Notes under the pieces: generated by a model
The model's database searches: none
What the model was told of the DNA's origin: nothing
What the model saw: only the letters and a program-made list of their open reading frames with translations
Position numbers and translations under genes: made by a program
Origin: DASYQD01 sp036005845
GTDB lineage: Bacteria; Acidobacteriota; Thermoanaerobaculia; Multivoradales; JAIOJS01
Direction: 5' to 3'
Assembly: GCA_036005845.1 (NCBI GenBank)
Contig: DASYQD010000117.1
Span: forward strand, 1-64,000
DNA length: 64,000 nt
In this document: in pieces, positions 1-8,710 of the stretch
How positions within the stretch are numbered: position 1 is the stretch's first letter
Layout of the letters: every line of letters starts with the position of its first letter

Positions 1-69
1 GGCCGCACCCGGGCGAACGCCCGGTTGTCGTCCGCTGCAACGAAGGGCTAGGCGACTCGTCGCGCATGT

Positions 70-555
70 TTAAATGCTCTGGTCGAGGTGGCTGGACCAA
101 ACTGGCGCAGCCTCTTCGTGCGAGTCAATGCCCTCCTGAAAGGACTGGAGGACGAGTTCGGGCCCGTCGGGTGCGTTCCAGGTCAGCACCTTAGGTCTGT
201 GGACAGCAAAGCCGAATGGGCTGCTAGCGGGCCTGTATGGAACAGCGATAGTAAAGCTGCGCGGCGTCGGTGTGTAGCATCGAGCCTCGACAACCAGAGC
301 GTCTGTCCGACCAGTCGGCAGTTTGATGAAGCCGTCGAACACAAGGACCTGACTCTGCGCGAGCTCAGGGTTGGCCTCAAGAATGGCGCGCCCGTCGGAG
401 ACGGCCTGCTCGTACCTCTCACTCTCGAATCGGGTGAGGGTACGGTCTCCGGCAAGCGAACAAGCGCCTAGCATCGGGCACAGCACTTCGCCGGTTGAGA
501 CGCACCAGACGGCATGGGCCGCGAAAAAGCCCGCAAGATGGAGTGTGTCTCTCAT
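70..555 (-). CDS. conserved-looking hypothetical protein, 161 aa
   Basis: I do not recognise a named family. The protein opens with MRDTLHLAGFFAAHAVWCVS, a hydrophobic, aromatic and Cys-containing stretch that is not a convincing signal peptide because polar residues follow directly. It continues as a balanced, soluble-looking mixed alpha/beta sequence with acidic and aromatic residues spread throughout, unlike the Arg/Ala/Pro-rich out-of-frame readings of this genome. That composition is the main reason to believe the gene. The local DNA is less GC-saturated than the rest of the window, so recent acquisition is possible. It stands alone, with a 619-bp gap upstream. The function is unknown; it is probably cytosolic. 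Confidence 0.6.
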   Translation of the reverse strand: MRDTLHLAGFFAAHAVWCVSTGEVLCPMLGACSLAGDRTLTRFESERYEQAVSDGRAILEANPELAQSQVLVFDGFIKLPTGRTDALVVEARCYTPTPRSFTIAVPYRPASSPFGFAVHRPKVLTWNAPDGPELVLQSFQEGIDSHEEAAPVWSSHLDQSI

Positions 556-1174
556 TCAGTGGTTCTCGCCGTCAACAATCGCTCACCGAGTCGCCTAACT
601 ATGAATTATGGGTCTCAGCCCGTGCTGTAGAGGGCGGGCCGGTGACACGTTACGCGCCAAGATCTGACGCGTAACACGCTGGCGGTCGGCTCGACCTAAG
701 ACTCGGGAACCCCTTGGTATCGCGTACGTTGCGCATCTAACTGCCGCATCCTTGGCGTAAGGGCATCGGACCATCACCGTCGCTCTGTGTCCGTCGCAGC
801 CGAGCTCTGCACGATCGGCCCGCCTCGCCCAGCCCGCGCTCCGCGCCCTTCGGTGTCCGGAACCGATCGGCCGATCGCATGGGGTTGTGCCCTCGTCGGG
901 AGCAGCCGGGTGGGCGGCCGGCTCGCGAACGCTACGCGGCGATGCTCCGACAAGTCGGCGCATCCATACTACGACCGTTCCGCCAAGCCCTGATGACCGC
1001 CCGCGGCGAGGATCGGATTGGGCCGAAGCCGCTGGATCGCGCCGCCATTCCCCGGTCCGGATCTCGCCCCCCGGTGGCTTGGAGTTTGCTGGCCGACTGC
1101 CGTAGAGAATGTGCCGCCAGCCTCGGCGTCGAACCGCGCTCGAAGCCGGGCGCCGCTCACAGTGGAGGGAAGCG
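556..1174. other. intergenic region without a convincing gene
   Basis: The ORFs crossing this 0.6-kb stretch on both strands are Arg/Ala/Pro-rich shadows with no domain or start signal. The left part (about 595-780) is visibly less GC-rich than the window average. The right end carries a possible promoter for the damaged gene that follows. I see no tRNA, rRNA or repeat here. Confidence 0.5.
1079..1108 (+). promoter_or_regulatory. possible promoter of the damaged secreted-protein gene
   Basis: TTGGAG and TAGAGA are separated by 18 bases and sit about 65 bases upstream of the ATG of the damaged gene, which also has a GGAGGG ribosome binding site. This is pattern evidence only. Confidence 0.3.
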
Positions 1175-2263
1175 ATGAAACCGAGCCTCTCGCCGCCCGC
1201 TCGCCGGCGGACGTTGCTCGCGGTGGGCCTGCTCCTCCTCGCCGCCGCGGTCGCGACCGCTACCACCTCGGGTCCTGACGTCACCGTCTTCGACATCACC
1301 GGCGTCGGCAACTACACCTCCACCGGCGCGGTGAACGGCTATCGCGGCTACGCGGTGGGCACCACGTCGTGCAACGTCGGCGATCAACCGGTGTGGTGGT
1401 GCAACACGAGCACCGGCTACTGCACGGCCGATCAGCATCCGGTGATCGCGCAGAACCTCTACCGCCTCGAGGCGGGACGGTTCGAGCAGATCGGCTTGAG
1501 CTGGCTCAAGCACGGGTTCCTCTCCACCAACTCGCCGAGCTCGACGTGCAACCCGCAGCACCCATGCGCCGGTGCGCCGTTCGGCGGCGACCAGCTCGGT
1601 CTCGGTTGCACGACACCTATGGCTCGAGCCTCAACGGCACGCGGCCGCTGGGCATGCGATCGAGGTGAACCGACAGCGCCCGAGCAGCGGGTCAAGGTGC
1701 TCGACAGCGATCTCGACCCGCAGTAGTCGGCGCTTTATGCGTGGAAGGCGGTCGACCCGGCGGTGGAGATCGCCAACGCCGACTGCACCACGGCGCCTTC
1801 GACGGTCGTCGAGCGCTTCGAGGCGGCCAGCCGCGTCACCGACAAGGGCGACGGCACGTGGCACTACGAGATCGCCATCCACAACGTCAACTCGCGGCGC
1901 GCCGCGCGGGCCTACACGATCGCCTTCCCGGCCGGCACGACGCTGTTCAACGCCGGCGCGCACGTCATCGCGCACCACTCCGGGGAGCCGTACACGACGG
2001 AGGACTGGACGACCGACGTCACCGGCAACGTGGTGACCTGGTCGACCGACGACTACGGCACCAACGCCAACGCCAATGCTTTGCGTTGGGCGACGACCTT
2101 CAGCTTCTGGGTCGACGCCGACCAGCCGCCGCAGGACGGCTCCACGCACACGCTGGCGCTGTTCGTGCCCGGCACGCCCGCCGAGCTCGCGGTGCCGTTC
2201 GCGGCAATCTTCGGCGACGGCTTCGAGCACGGCACCGAGCCGTGGGCGGGCAGCGTTCCCTGA
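1175..2263 (+). pseudogene. broken secreted protein with C-terminal DGFE-G-W tail
   Basis: The 5' part starts at an ATG with a GGAGGG ribosome binding site and encodes an Arg-rich start, a hydrophobic signal segment (residues 12-27) and a Cys/Trp-rich mature region. The good frame is lost near 1612: residues DTYGSSLNGTRPLG, which read like the natural continuation, lie in another frame, while the original frame gives an Arg/Ala-rich run. Family-like sequence (RVKVLDSDLDP) then returns and hits a TAG at 1724-1726. Past the stop the same frame stays open for 178 codons, as a beta-rich secreted domain ending IFGDGFEHGTEPWAG. That tail resembles a C-terminal motif repeatedly seen on exported proteins of some Gammaproteobacteria and Acidobacteriota. 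At least two frame changes plus a stop argue for a pseudogene, though clustered sequencing errors are possible. The function of the intact protein is unknown. Confidence 0.7.
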
Positions 2264-2344
2264 CCGCGTAGCGCGGCGTTTCACTCGCGCTCGGACCCGT
2301 CGCGGGCTACACTCGGCACGCACCAATCCCGGCGAGGAGCCGCC

Positions 2345-3511
2345 ATGAACATCAACGACCTGCTGAAGATCGCGGTCGAGCGCAAGGCGTCCGACCTGCA
2401 CCTCAAGGTGGGCAGCCACCCGGTGATCCGCGTCGACGGCGACCTGCTGCCGCTGATCGAGCTGAAGCGGCTGATGCAGGAAGACACCATCGCTATGGCG
2501 TTCTCGATCATGAACGCGCGGCAGAAGCAGCTCTTCAAGGAAGAGTTCGAAATCGACATCGCCTACTCGGTGCCCGGCCTCGGCCGCTTCCGCTGCAACA
2601 TCTTCCAGCAGCGCGGCACGGTGGGGCTGGTGCTGCGCGTCATCCCGTCGCGCATCCTCGCCATCCGCGAGCTGATGCTGCCGCCGGTGCTCGAGCGCGT
2701 CTGCGACGAGTCGCGCGGCCTGGTGCTGTGCACCGGCACCACCGGCTCGGGCAAGTCGACGACCTTGGCGGCGATGATCGACTACATCAACGCGCTGCGC
2801 ACCGACCACATCATCACCATCGAGGACCCCATCGAGTTCCTCCACCGCGACAAGAAGGCGATCGTCAACCAGCGCGAGATCTCGTCCGACACCCGCGACT
2901 TCTCGAAGGCCCTACGCTCGGCGTTGCGCCAGGACCCCGACGTCATCCTCGTGGGCGAGATGCGCGATTACGAGACGATCGAGACGGCGCTCCTCGCCGC
3001 CGAGACCGGCCACCTGGTGTTCTCGACGCTGCACACGCTCGACGCCACCGAGACGATCAACCGCATCATCGCCGTCTTCCCGCCGCACCACCAGAAGCAG
3101 ATCCGCATCCAGCTCGGCCAGGTGCTGCGCGCCGTCATCTCGCTGCGCCTGATGCCGCGCGCCGACGGCATGGGCCGCGTGCCCGCCGTCGAGGTGATGC
3201 GGGTGACGCCGTACATCCGCGAGTGCATCGAGAACAAGGACAAGACGAAGTACATCCGCGAACAGATCGCGCTCGGCACCAGCCAGTACGGCATGCAGAC
3301 CTTCGATCAGAGCCTGTTCTCGCTCTACAAGGCGGGGCTGATCACGCTTGAGGAGGCGCTCAAGCGCGCCACCAACCCCGACGAGTTCAAGCTCAAGATC
3401 CAGGGCGTGCAGTTCACCTCGGACGTCTCGCGCGAGGAGATGGAGAGCACGCTGCGCGGCGCCGAGACGGACATGATGGTGCAGGACAGCCCGTTCCAGA
3501 TCGAGCGGTGA
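2345..3511 (+). CDS. pilT: twitching motility ATPase PilT
   Basis: This is the hexameric cytoplasmic ATPase that powers type IV pilus retraction. The 388-aa protein opens with the PilT-typical MNINDLLKIAVERKASDLHL. It has a Walker A motif GTTGSGKST at residues 131-139, acidic Asp-box and Walker B sequences (EDPIEFLH, DPDVILVGEMRD) and the conserved GHLVFSTLHT His box. The length is close to the usual 345-390 aa. The ATG follows a GAGGAG ribosome binding site. No other pilus gene is adjacent, so it appears monocistronic. A palindromic element follows directly after the stop. The PilT rather than PilB/PilU assignment rests on length and the N-terminal sequence. Confidence 0.95.
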   Translation: MNINDLLKIAVERKASDLHLKVGSHPVIRVDGDLLPLIELKRLMQEDTIAMAFSIMNARQKQLFKEEFEIDIAYSVPGLGRFRCNIFQQRGTVGLVLRVIPSRILAIRELMLPPVLERVCDESRGLVLCTGTTGSGKSTTLAAMIDYINALRTDHIITIEDPIEFLHRDKKAIVNQREISSDTRDFSKALRSALRQDPDVILVGEMRDYETIETALLAAETGHLVFSTLHTLDATETINRIIAVFPPHHQKQIRIQLGQVLRAVISLRLMPRADGMGRVPAVEVMRVTPYIRECIENKDKTKYIREQIALGTSQYGMQTFDQSLFSLYKAGLITLEEALKRATNPDEFKLKIQGVQFTSDVSREEMESTLRGAETDMMVQDSPFQIER

Positions 3512-3516
3512 GCGAG

Positions 3517-3595
3517 CATCGAGATCGCTTCGCTGCGCTCGCGATGACAAACCTGACGTCATCGCGAGGAGCGCAGCGACGAAGCGATCTCGATG
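3517..3595. repeat. REP-like imperfect palindrome between pilT and recX
   Basis: The left arm (3517-3548) reads CATCGAGATCGCTTCGCTGC... and the right arm (3558-3595) is its reverse complement, interrupted only by two 3-base insertions. The loop is 9 bases. The sequence resembles the dispersed GAGATCGCTTCG / CTCGCGATGAC palindromes common in GC-rich genomes, so a REP/MITE-type repeat is likely. It could also end pilT transcription. No second copy is present in this window. Confidence 0.7.
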
Positions 3596-3606
3596 CCTGA
3601 CGGATC

Positions 3607-4119
3607 ATGGCGCTTTCGGCCTACGAGCGGGCGTTACGGCTGCTCGGCCAGCGCCAACACTTCCGCGGCGACCTGCGGCGCAAGCTGCTCGCCAAGGGTT
3701 ACGAGACCGAGGAGGTCGACGAGGCGCTGGCGCGTTGCGCGAGCGAGGGCTATCTCGACGACGAGTCGACTGCACGGGCCTTCGTCGCCGAGCGGCAGAA
3801 TCGGCGCGGACTGGGCCGCGCGCGCGTCGCCGCCGAGCTGAGGCGGCACGGCGCGAGTAGTGAAGCCGTAGGCGCCGCGCTCGCCGAGGTGAGCGACGAC
3901 GACGAGCGCGCGCGGGCCGCGACCGCGGCGGCGCGCTGGCGACGGCTGCACCGCGGCGATGCGAGCGCGGCGGATCCGCTGGCTCGCCGCGAGCGCGACG
4001 CGGCGCTGGGCCGCCACCTGGCGAGCAAAGGCTTCTCGCGCTCCGTCATCGTTGCCGTGCTCAAGGCCGGCGGCGGCGAAGAGGCCGCGGCCGAGCTCGA
4101 GGCCGACGGCGGCGACTGA
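3607..4119 (+). CDS. recX: regulatory protein RecX
   Basis: RecX binds RecA and moderates its recombinase and coprotease activity. The 170-aa protein is made of the three-helix repeats typical of the family: YERALRLLGQRQHFRGDLRRKLLAKGYE, then EVDEALARCASEGYLDDESTARAFV with the characteristic GYLDD, then an Arg-rich GLGRARVAAELRRHG block. A final repeat (RHLASKGFSRSVIVAVLKA) closes it. The length fits the usual 150-270 aa. It lies 54 bp upstream of alaS, a pairing seen in other bacteria, but without recA in this window. Confidence 0.87.
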   Translation: MALSAYERALRLLGQRQHFRGDLRRKLLAKGYETEEVDEALARCASEGYLDDESTARAFVAERQNRRGLGRARVAAELRRHGASSEAVGAALAEVSDDDERARAATAAARWRRLHRGDASAADPLARRERDAALGRHLASKGFSRSVIVAVLKAGGGEEAAAELEADGGD

Positions 4120-4155
4120 ACGGCTCCCCGCAATCGCCGGCCTGCCGCGGCGCCT

Positions 4156-4164
4156 TGCTATCCT
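4156..4164 (+). promoter_or_regulatory. extended -10 promoter of alaS, nearly leaderless
   Basis: TG-C-TATCCT ends nine bases before the alaS ATG. There is no -35 match and no Shine-Dalgarno sequence. A transcription start six to eight bases downstream would give a leader of only a few bases. Confidence 0.5.
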
Positions 4165-4173
4165 CGCGCCCCG

Positions 4174-6843
4174 ATGCAGAGCAAGGACGTCCGCCAGAGC
4201 TTCGTCGACTTCTTCCACGCCCGCGGCCACCTGCACGTGCCGAGCGCGCCGCTGGTGCCGCACGGCGACCCGACGCTGCTGTTCACCAACGCCGGAATGG
4301 TGCAATTCAAGGACTACTTCCTCGGCCGCGAAACGCCGCCCGCGAGGCGCGCGGTGACGGCGCAGAAGTGCCTGCGCGTCTCCGGCAAGCACAACGACCT
4401 CGAGAACGTGGGACCGAGCCCGCGTCACCACACCTTCTTCGAGATGCTCGGCAACTTCTCGTTCGGCGACTACTTCAAGGCCGACGCGATCGAGTTCGGC
4501 TGGCAGCTCGTCACCGGCGCCTGGGGGCTGTCGCCCGACGTGCTGGCGGCGACGGTGTTCGAGCAGGATGACGAGGCGGCCGAGCTCTGGCGCCGGATCT
4601 CGGGGCTGCCGCCCGAGCGCATCCACCGCTGCGGCGCCAAGGACAACTTCTGGGCGATGGGCGACACCGGCCCCTGCGGCCCGTGCAGCGAGATCTTCGT
4701 CGACACGCGTCCCGGCCGGCCGGTGGTGCCCTGGGCCGAAGGCACCGACTCGGGGCGCTACCTCGAGATCTGGAACCTCGTCTTCATGCAGTACGACCGC
4801 GCGCAGGACGGCACGATGACGCCGCTGCCCAACCCGTCGATCGACACCGGCGCCGGGCTCGAGCGCGTCACCGCGGTGCTGCAGGGCGTGGCGTCGAACT
4901 ACGACACGGATCTGTTCGCGCCGATCATCGCCGCGACGGCCGAGCTGTCGCATCGCGGTTACACGGGCGGCGACGGCGCCGACGACGTGGCGATGCGCGT
5001 CATCGCCGACCATCTGCGCGCCGTGAGCTTCCTGCTCGCCGACGGCGTCATCCCCAGCAACGACGGGCGCGGTTACGTGCTGCGCCGCATCCTGCGGCGC
5101 GCCGTGCGGCACGGTATGCACCTCGGCTTCGAGGAGCCGTTCCTCCATCGCCTGGTGCCGGTGTTGGGCGAGGTGATGGCGGGCTTCTACCCCGAGCTCG
5201 GCGCCTCACGCGAGGCGACCGTCACCACTGTGCGCGCCGAGGAGGAGAAGTTTCTCGGCACGTTGGCGGCCGGCGCGCGGCAGGTGCAGGACGCGATCGA
5301 GCGGACGCGGCGCGAGGGCAAGAGCACGCTCGCCGGTCCCGCCGCGTTCCAGCTCTACGACACGCACGGGCTGCCGCTCGAGATCATCCGCGAGATCGCC
5401 GAGGAGGAGCGCTTCACCGTCGACGAGGCCGGTTTCCAGACGGCGCTCGAAGAGCAGCGGCAGCGCTCGCGGGCAGCGACCGGCGAGCAGCAGAAGCGGC
5501 TGGGCTCGGTGCGCCAGGTGCTCGGCGGCGGCGGCGGCACGGCGACCGAGTTCCTGGGCTACGACGATCTGCGCGTCGAGGGCGCGAAGGTGCTGCGGCT
5601 CGGCGCCGAACGCGATGGGCAGGCGCTCGAAGTGCCCAGCATCGGCGCCGGCGAGAGCGGCGTCGCGGTGTTCGACCGCACGCCGTTCTATGCCGAGTCC
5701 GGCGGCCAGGTCGGCGACCAGGGAGAGGCGCGCTGGCAGGGGGGGCGCGCGCGCGTGCTCGACGTGCACAAGGACACGAGCGGCACCTATTACCACGAGC
5801 TCGCCGTCGAAGAGGGGCGGCTCGAGCGCGGCGCCGCCGTGGATCTCGAAGTGGGGGAGTCGCTGCGCCGCGACACCGAGCGCAACCACACCGCGACGCA
5901 CCTGTTGCACGCCGCGTTGCGCGAGGTGCTCGGCGAAGGCGTGCGGCAGGCGGGCTCGCTCGTGGCGCCCGACCGGCTGCGCTTCGACTTTACCTTCGGC
6001 CGCCCGCTCCACGACGACGAGCTGCGCCGCATCGAGGACATCGTCAACGAGCGCGTGCGCCAGGCCCTGCCGACGCGCATCGTCGTGCAGGGCTACCAGG
6101 AGGCGGTGGCGCGCGGCGCCATGGCGCTCTTCGGCGAGAAGTACGGCGACCGCGTGCGCACGGTGGAAGTGCCCGGCTTCTCGCTCGAGCTGTGCGGCGG
6201 CTGCCACGTGCGCAACGTCGGCGAGATCGGGCTCTTCCTCGTTATGTCGGAGCGCGGCATCGCCTCCGGCGTGCGGCGCATCGAGGCGCTGACCGGCCGC
6301 GGCGCCGTCGATCACGTGCGGGCGCGGCAGGCGGTCGCCGACACCGTCGCCGGCGCGCTGGGCGCGCCGCTCGAGCGCGGCGCCGAGGAGGCGCGCGCGC
6401 TGCAGCAGCGGCTCTCGACCACGGAACGCGAGCTGGCGCAGCTTCGCCGCCAGCTCGTCGCCGGCAGCGGCGCGGCGCCGGCCGAGCAGGCGCGCGAGGT
6501 GGCGGGCGTCAAGGTGCTCGCGCGCGAGGTGCCGCCGGCTCCTCCCGACGAGCTGCGCAACATGGCGGACATGCTGCGGCAGAAGCTCGGCTCGGGAGTC
6601 GTGGTGCTCGGCGCGCGCGGCGACGGCAAGGTGTCGCTGGTGGCGGCAGTGACCGCCGATCTCGTCGGCCGGCTCCACGCCGGCAACCTGGTCAAGGCCG
6701 CGGCGGCGGCCGCCGGCGGCAAGGGCGGCGGCCGGCCCGACTTCGCGCAGGCCGGCGGCAAGGAGCCCGACAAGCTGCCGCAGGCGCTCGATGCGGCGGT
6801 CGACGAAGTGGCGCACCAGCTCGCCGATTACGGCGGGCAGTAG
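4174..6843 (+). CDS. alaS: alanine--tRNA ligase
   Basis: AlaS charges tRNA-Ala and edits mischarged Ser/Gly. The 889-aa length matches the family (about 870-900). The class II aminoacylation core starts at the N-terminus (FVDFFHARGHLHVPSAPLVP) with TNAGMVQFKD. The editing domain carries the zinc motif: HTATH with His572 and His576, then CGGCH with Cys674 and His678. A C-terminal coiled-coil (about residues 740-770) and a glycine-rich DHHA1 domain (GGKGGGRPDFAQAGG) complete the enzyme. The start is fixed by the conserved SFVDFF region a few residues in. Translation is probably leaderless. All key residues are present. Confidence 0.97.
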   Translation: MQSKDVRQSFVDFFHARGHLHVPSAPLVPHGDPTLLFTNAGMVQFKDYFLGRETPPARRAVTAQKCLRVSGKHNDLENVGPSPRHHTFFEMLGNFSFGDYFKADAIEFGWQLVTGAWGLSPDVLAATVFEQDDEAAELWRRISGLPPERIHRCGAKDNFWAMGDTGPCGPCSEIFVDTRPGRPVVPWAEGTDSGRYLEIWNLVFMQYDRAQDGTMTPLPNPSIDTGAGLERVTAVLQGVASNYDTDLFAPIIAATAELSHRGYTGGDGADDVAMRVIADHLRAVSFLLADGVIPSNDGRGYVLRRILRRAVRHGMHLGFEEPFLHRLVPVLGEVMAGFYPELGASREATVTTVRAEEEKFLGTLAAGARQVQDAIERTRREGKSTLAGPAAFQLYDTHGLPLEIIREIAEEERFTVDEAGFQTALEEQRQRSRAATGEQQKRLGSVRQVLGGGGGTATEFLGYDDLRVEGAKVLRLGAERDGQALEVPSIGAGESGVAVFDRTPFYAESGGQVGDQGEARWQGGRARVLDVHKDTSGTYYHELAVEEGRLERGAAVDLEVGESLRRDTERNHTATHLLHAALREVLGEGVRQAGSLVAPDRLRFDFTFGRPLHDDELRRIEDIVNERVRQALPTRIVVQGYQEAVARGAMALFGEKYGDRVRTVEVPGFSLELCGGCHVRNVGEIGLFLVMSERGIASGVRRIEALTGRGAVDHVRARQAVADTVAGALGAPLERGAEEARALQQRLSTTERELAQLRRQLVAGSGAAPAEQAREVAGVKVLAREVPPAPPDELRNMADMLRQKLGSGVVVLGARGDGKVSLVAAVTADLVGRLHAGNLVKAAAAAAGGKGGGRPDFAQAGGKEPDKLPQALDAAVDEVAHQLADYGGQ

Positions 6844-6925
6844 GCCCTCGCGAGGCGCACCACTACCGATTGCGGTCGGAGGTGCGCTGTGAGGAATCGC
6901 ACGCGGCGCGGGAATGCACGGCACA

Positions 6926-6954
6926 CTGACGCTGTTCTCGCGCTCTGTTAAGAT
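6926..6954 (+). promoter_or_regulatory. promoter of the lytic transglycosylase gene
   Basis: CTGACG and TAAGAT are separated by 17 bases, with an upstream TG making an extended -10 (TGT-TAAGAT). It lies 31 bases before the chosen ATG. The start site it predicts makes the longer ORF start at 6914 impossible. Confidence 0.55.
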
Positions 6955-6985
6955 CGGCAAACTTCAAGGCGGGAACCCACAAGCG

Positions 6986-7903
6986 ATGGCGAGAACGCGG
7001 GGGGTGGTGTTCGTTTGCACGCTGGCGGCGCTGCTGCCGGCATTCGCCTCTTCGCCCGCTCGGGGCGAGGTGAAGACCCGCGTCCGCCCCGACGGCACCA
7101 TCGAGATCTACAACGACGGCCCGGGCGGCCCGCTCGCCACGCGCACGCTGCGGCTGCGGCCGATCCCGGTCGCCGCTTGGAGCGACTGGATCCACGAGCA
7201 CGCCGACCGCCACGGCGTCGATCCGCGGCTCGTGCAGGCGATCGTGCAGGTGGAGTCGGGCTACAACCACCGCGCCAGGTCGCGCACCGGCGCGGTCGGC
7301 CTCATGCAGCTCATGCCCGAGACCGCGCGCACGCTGCAGGTGGGTGATCGCTACGACGCCGAGGAGAACATCAAGGGCGGCGTCGCCTACCTGCGGCAGA
7401 TGATCGACCTCTTCCCGGGCCGCCTCGAGCTCGCCATCGCCGCCTACAACGCCGGGCCCAACGCGGTGCAGCGGCACGGCGGCATCCCGCCCTACGCCGA
7501 GACCCGCGACTACGTCGACCGCGTGCTGACGCTCTACCGCGGCACGGGTTCCTCGCTCAACGTGGCGTTCTCGAGCGGCGGCAACGCGCTGCAGCTCAAC
7601 GGCCTGGTGCAAGCGTTGGTGCCGTCGCCGCTGCAGCGGGCGCTGGCCAACGGCACGATCCGTCCGGCGGCGCGGCCGGTGCCCAACGACCCGCTGCCCA
7701 CCGGGCTGCAGGTCGCGGCTGCGGCGCCCGCCCCGATCCCCGCCGAGCCGATCGCCGCCTACGCGCCCGCCGCCCCGGCGCCGGCGCCCATCGTGCCGGT
7801 GGCCGCGCCGGCGATGCGTCCGCTGCCCGCCAACGTGGTGGTGCCGGCCAGCCTGCCCATCGAGTCGGCGCCGGCGCTCGCGCAGCCCGCGACCGGCGGC
7901 TGA
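6986..7903 (+). CDS. secreted lytic transglycosylase (SLT domain)
   Basis: The protein cleaves peptidoglycan glycan strands with formation of 1,6-anhydro-muramyl ends. The chosen ATG gives a clean signal peptide (MARTRGVVFVCTLAALLPAF...). An SLT/goose-lysozyme-like domain spans roughly residues 65-185: VDPRLVQAIVQVESGYN holds the catalytic Glu, followed by GLMQLMPETA and AIAAYNAGPNAV, the three diagnostic motifs. The last 110 residues are Pro/Ala-rich and low complexity, probably a wall-spanning tail. The reading upstream of 6986 lacks a ribosome binding site and precedes the likely transcription start. It is monocistronic between alaS and pgsA. Confidence 0.9.
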   Translation: MARTRGVVFVCTLAALLPAFASSPARGEVKTRVRPDGTIEIYNDGPGGPLATRTLRLRPIPVAAWSDWIHEHADRHGVDPRLVQAIVQVESGYNHRARSRTGAVGLMQLMPETARTLQVGDRYDAEENIKGGVAYLRQMIDLFPGRLELAIAAYNAGPNAVQRHGGIPPYAETRDYVDRVLTLYRGTGSSLNVAFSSGGNALQLNGLVQALVPSPLQRALANGTIRPAARPVPNDPLPTGLQVAAAAPAPIPAEPIAAYAPAAPAPAPIVPVAAPAMRPLPANVVVPASLPIESAPALAQPATGG

Positions 7904-7932
7904 GCACCTCCAGATCCACTTTCGGAAGCCGC

Positions 7933-7941
7933 TGTTAGAAT
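7933..7941 (+). promoter_or_regulatory. extended -10 promoter of pgsA
   Basis: TG-T-TAGAAT followed by CC ends ten bases before the GTG start of pgsA. No -35 or Shine-Dalgarno sequence is visible. Confidence 0.45.
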
Positions 7942-7951
7942 CCGCGGCGCG

Positions 7952-8608
7952 GTGAGCCGCCGAGCGTGCGCGCGCGGCGCCGTTACCATGCGCTTGCCGC
8001 GGCACCTCCCCAACCTCCTCTCGCTCTTCCGCATCCTGCTGGTGCCGCTGCTGGTGGTGGTGCTGCTGACGAAGTTCGAGAACAAGGAGTTCGTCGGCCT
8101 CGGCGTCTTCCTGCTCGCCTCGCTCACCGACGTGCTCGACGGCTGGGTGGCGCGCCGCTTCGGGCTGATCACGCGGCTGGGCAAGCTGCTCGACCCGGCG
8201 GCCGACAAGATCTTGACCGCGGCGGCGTTCATCTCGCTCGTCGAGCTCAACCCCGGCCTGGTGCCGGCGTGGATGGTGGTGGCGATCATCTCGCGCGAGC
8301 TGGCGGTGTCGGCGCTGCGCAGCTTCGCGGCCGCCGAGCGCGTGGTCATCGGCGCCAGCGTCGCCGGCAAGGTGAAGACGGTGGTGCAGGTGATCGCCAT
8401 CAGCCTGCTCATCATCTACAACCAGCTCGGCGAGTTCAGCCACCTGGCGCCGCTGTCGCTGTGGGCGTCGCTGGTGGTGACGGTTTACTCGGGCGTCGAG
8501 TACTTCGTCCGCTTCGCCAGGCTCATCCTCCTGGCGAGCGAGCGGCCGGAGGGCGCAGAGTTGCCGGAGCCCGCCGAAGCGGTGGAGCGCACCTCCAAGG
8601 CGAGCTGA
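7952..8608 (+). CDS. pgsA: CDP-diacylglycerol--glycerol-3-phosphate 3-phosphatidyltransferase
   Basis: PgsA makes phosphatidylglycerophosphate, the committed step to phosphatidylglycerol, in the inner membrane. The CDP-alcohol phosphatidyltransferase signature D-G-x2-A-R-x8-G-x3-D-x3-D is complete (DGWVARRFGLITRLGKLLDP then AAD). Four to six hydrophobic segments follow the start motif MRLPRHLPNLLSLFRI. The GTG start matches the promoter spacing seen for other genes here; the internal ATG at 7988, which begins the conserved part, is an equally possible start. The length of 218 aa (206 from the inner ATG) is slightly above the usual 180-200. The C-terminal tail is Glu/Ala-rich. Confidence 0.9.
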   Translation: MSRRACARGAVTMRLPRHLPNLLSLFRILLVPLLVVVLLTKFENKEFVGLGVFLLASLTDVLDGWVARRFGLITRLGKLLDPAADKILTAAAFISLVELNPGLVPAWMVVAIISRELAVSALRSFAAAERVVIGASVAGKVKTVVQVIAISLLIIYNQLGEFSHLAPLSLWASLVVTVYSGVEYFVRFARLILLASERPEGAELPEPAEAVERTSKAS

Positions 8609-8626
8609 CGCGCAGAGCGCGCGGAG

Positions 8627-8664
8627 AAAAAGAAAAAAGCGAGAGAGCCCGCAGGCCCTCTCGC
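8627..8664. terminator. intrinsic terminator between convergent pgsA and lipoprotein genes
   Basis: The hairpin GCGAGAGAGCCC / GGCCCTCTCGC (8639-8664) is preceded on the plus strand by an A-rich run (8627-8638), which becomes a U-tract downstream of the hairpin for minus-strand transcripts. It is therefore a good terminator for the lipoprotein gene and a weaker one for pgsA, where TTCTTCT follows. Confidence 0.75.
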
Positions 8665-8710
8665 TTCTTCTCGCTGGCTCGAAGCCGGCTTACTGCGTCT
8701 TTCTGAGGTC

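Noticed and set aside
595..1311. 238-aa minus-strand ORF across the left intergenic region and the damaged gene
   Set aside because: It is Arg/Ala-rich with no domain, is antisense to a signal-peptide-bearing frame and has no start signal; it is a shadow.
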